Assembly (NCBI GenBank): GCA_946545675.1
Contig: CAMNNR010000070.1
Coordinates: 1-6,796 of the forward strand
Source of the DNA: an uncultured Thermoplasmata archaeon
GTDB taxonomy: Archaea; Thermoplasmatota; Thermoplasmata; Methanomassiliicoccales; Methanomethylophilaceae
Reading direction: 5' to 3'
Length of the DNA stretch: 6,796 bases
Part shown: positions 5,878-6,796 of the stretch, piece by piece
Numbering within the stretch: position 1 is the stretch's first letter
Layout: each line of letters starts with the position of its first letter
The notes under the pieces: generated by a model
What the model was told of the DNA's origin: nothing
Databases searched by the model: none
What the model saw: only the letters and a program-made list of their open reading frames with translations
Made by a program: the position numbers and the translations under genes

Positions 5878-6678
5878 CTCTTTATAAGCGCCGATGTTAC
5901 CGTCGGCGGGCTTCCTGCCTTCGGTATAGATCATCGTGATGTAGTTGTACACGGCGGTGGCGAAATTGTCCCACCATTCGGGCTCGTCGCCGCGGAACCT
6001 CTGGGTTATCTGTCCCGGACCATAGCCGACGGAAACGCTGAACTGGAAGTCTTTCCTGCTACCGTCGACCGTGGGGAAGCCTTTGAACTTATCGAAGATG
6101 GCATTGTCGAGGACGATCTCCTGGATGTTCTCCCAGTCGCCTTCCTCCATGAAGTAGGTACCGTCGTTCTCGATGTCGTCGAGGAGATTGTAGAATGTGA
6201 AGGTCTTCTGGAGTTTGTCCACGAAGACGATGGGGTTGGTGAGCCCTTTCAGTTCCGCCACGGCCAGGAAGTTGAATCCTTCGATGGCGGGTACGATCTG
6301 CCTGCGTTTCATCCTCACGAAGGAGAGGATATCCTCCTTGAAGGCTTCGAACTCCTTGGGGAAACGGTTGTATCCCTCAGACATCGTATGCTTCCCGAGG
6401 GTGTGGATCTCCAGGGACCATTCCGCCCCGTTCTCCACGGATTCGTCGATGTAGGAGGATTCCCACTTGTCGGCCTTGTTGTCCTCGATAGCGTAGATGA
6501 GCTTCTCCCAATCCCCCTCGTCCTGGACGAAATCCCAGTTGTAATCCGGGACAGTGTCCTCCTGGCCGAAGAAACCGTGGCACTGGATGGTCAGCTTGCC
6601 GGAGTTCCTCTCGGCTGCAACCTGCAGACTGCAGCTCTTCTCCTGGTAGACGAAGTTGAAACGGAGTATATCGCTCAT
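5875..6678 (-). CDS. Uncharacterised protein with two tandem related domains
   Basis: A 267-residue, acidic, soluble protein with no signal peptide or membrane segment; I cannot name its function. It appears to be built of two related units. The first (about 6-122) contains DEGDW (53-57), DN (66-67), DKW (70-72), a W-S-L-E-I strand (87-91) and GYNRFP then EAF (102-113). The second (about 142-250) contains EEGDW (178-182), DN (191-192), DKF (196-198), a DFQFSV strand (210-215) and RGDEP then DNF (229-239). Matching positions are offset by a constant 125-126 residues. The pattern of an acidic Trp helix, a beta strand, then G-x-N/D-x-x-P and a closing helix recalls small hypothetical domains seen in gut bacteria and archaea; that comparison is from memory. 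ATG 6678 is preferred over GTG 6684 because a TATA box lies about 27 bp upstream, implying leaderless translation. It converges on the membrane-protein gene. Confidence 0.83.
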   Translation of the reverse strand: MSDILRFNFVYQEKSCSLQVAAERNSGKLTIQCHGFFGQEDTVPDYNWDFVQDEGDWEKLIYAIEDNKADKWESSYIDESVENGAEWSLEIHTLGKHTMSEGYNRFPKEFEAFKEDILSFVRMKRRQIVPAIEGFNFLAVAELKGLTNPIVFVDKLQKTFTFYNLLDDIENDGTYFMEEGDWENIQEIVLDNAIFDKFKGFPTVDGSRKDFQFSVSVGYGPGQITQRFRGDEPEWWDNFATAVYNYITMIYTEGRKPADGNIGAYKE

Positions 6679-6701
6679 CGCCACTGTATCTCGCAGTTCG
6701 G

Positions 6702-6709
6702 ATATATAG
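6702..6709 (-). promoter_or_regulatory. TATA box for the 267-residue protein gene
   Basis: The minus strand reads CTATATATC, the best TATA-like element in the window, centred about 27 bp before the ATG at 6678. This is the usual distance from an archaeal TATA box to the transcription start, so the mRNA would begin at or within a few bases of the start codon. No Shine-Dalgarno sequence precedes the ATG, in agreement with leaderless translation. A typical purine-rich BRE is not obvious. Confidence 0.5.
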
Positions 6710-6743
6710 CCAACTGAAAACAGAGTATCTTATCGTCGGATAA

Positions 6744-6796
6744 TCACCTGAAATCTGCCGGGGTCGGCTGTCCGCAGACGAAGCGGTCGATTCCGT
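6744..6796 (-). CDS. Possible C-terminal end of a gene running off the right edge
   Basis: On the minus strand a frame is open from the window edge to a TGA at 6744-6746, encoding 16 complete codons that read GIDRFVCGQPTPADFR. The codons end mostly in G or C and include AGG for arginine, as in the confirmed genes. The TGA stop and the 65-bp promoter-containing gap to the next minus-strand gene fit a genuine gene end. The piece is too short to identify a family, and the plus strand is also partly open here, so this is tentative. Confidence 0.35.
   Translation of the reverse strand, partial: GIDRFVCGQPTPADFR

Noticed and set aside
6730..6743. TTATC-GTCG-GATAA short dyad
   Set aside because: Only 5 bp of weak stem; expected by chance in a region of this size, although it lies just beyond a possible gene end.

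Overview
This window probably comes from an archaeon, most likely a Methanomassiliicoccales-like euryarchaeon (a gut or anaerobic methanogen lineage). That assignment is an inference. It rests on the tldD-tldE pair, AT-rich TATA-like boxes about 27 bp upstream of start codons with little Shine-Dalgarno signal, heavy use of AGG for arginine, and the fact that all six visible stop codons are TGA and none is TAG. No rRNA, tRNA, CRISPR array, insertion sequence or phage gene was seen.

Layout from left to right. Positions 1-681 (minus) hold the N-terminal three quarters of an EamA/DMT-type ten-helix transporter that runs off the left edge. It lies 5 nt downstream of a minus-strand gene for a small zinc-ribbon membrane protein (687-1280), so the two are probably co-transcribed. 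A 137-bp divergent control region separates this pair from the plus-strand tldD-tldE operon (1418-4161), whose genes overlap by ATGA. TldD carries the HExxxH zinc-protease motif and the third-ligand cysteine; TldE is its non-catalytic partner. A strong hairpin follows tldE. After it comes a plus-strand gene for a 512-residue polytopic membrane protein of unknown function (4310-5848), which converges on a minus-strand gene for a 267-residue soluble protein of unknown function (5875-6678). A compact hairpin that contains both stop codons lies between these two. At the right edge a short open reading frame (6744-6796, minus) may be the C-terminus of another gene.

The only clear functional unit is TldD/TldE, a heterodimeric metalloprotease known in bacteria to trim peptides, including modified RiPP precursors. 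No certain substrate gene is visible. A 29-codon reading frame with three cysteines (4231-4320) lies directly downstream of tldE, but it overlaps probable promoter and ribosome-binding signals of the next gene and may be fortuitous. The more original observations are a tandem internal duplication in the 267-residue protein, the unassigned 512-residue membrane protein with possible repeated units, and the two hairpins. I see no convincing evidence for a complete new multi-gene system here.
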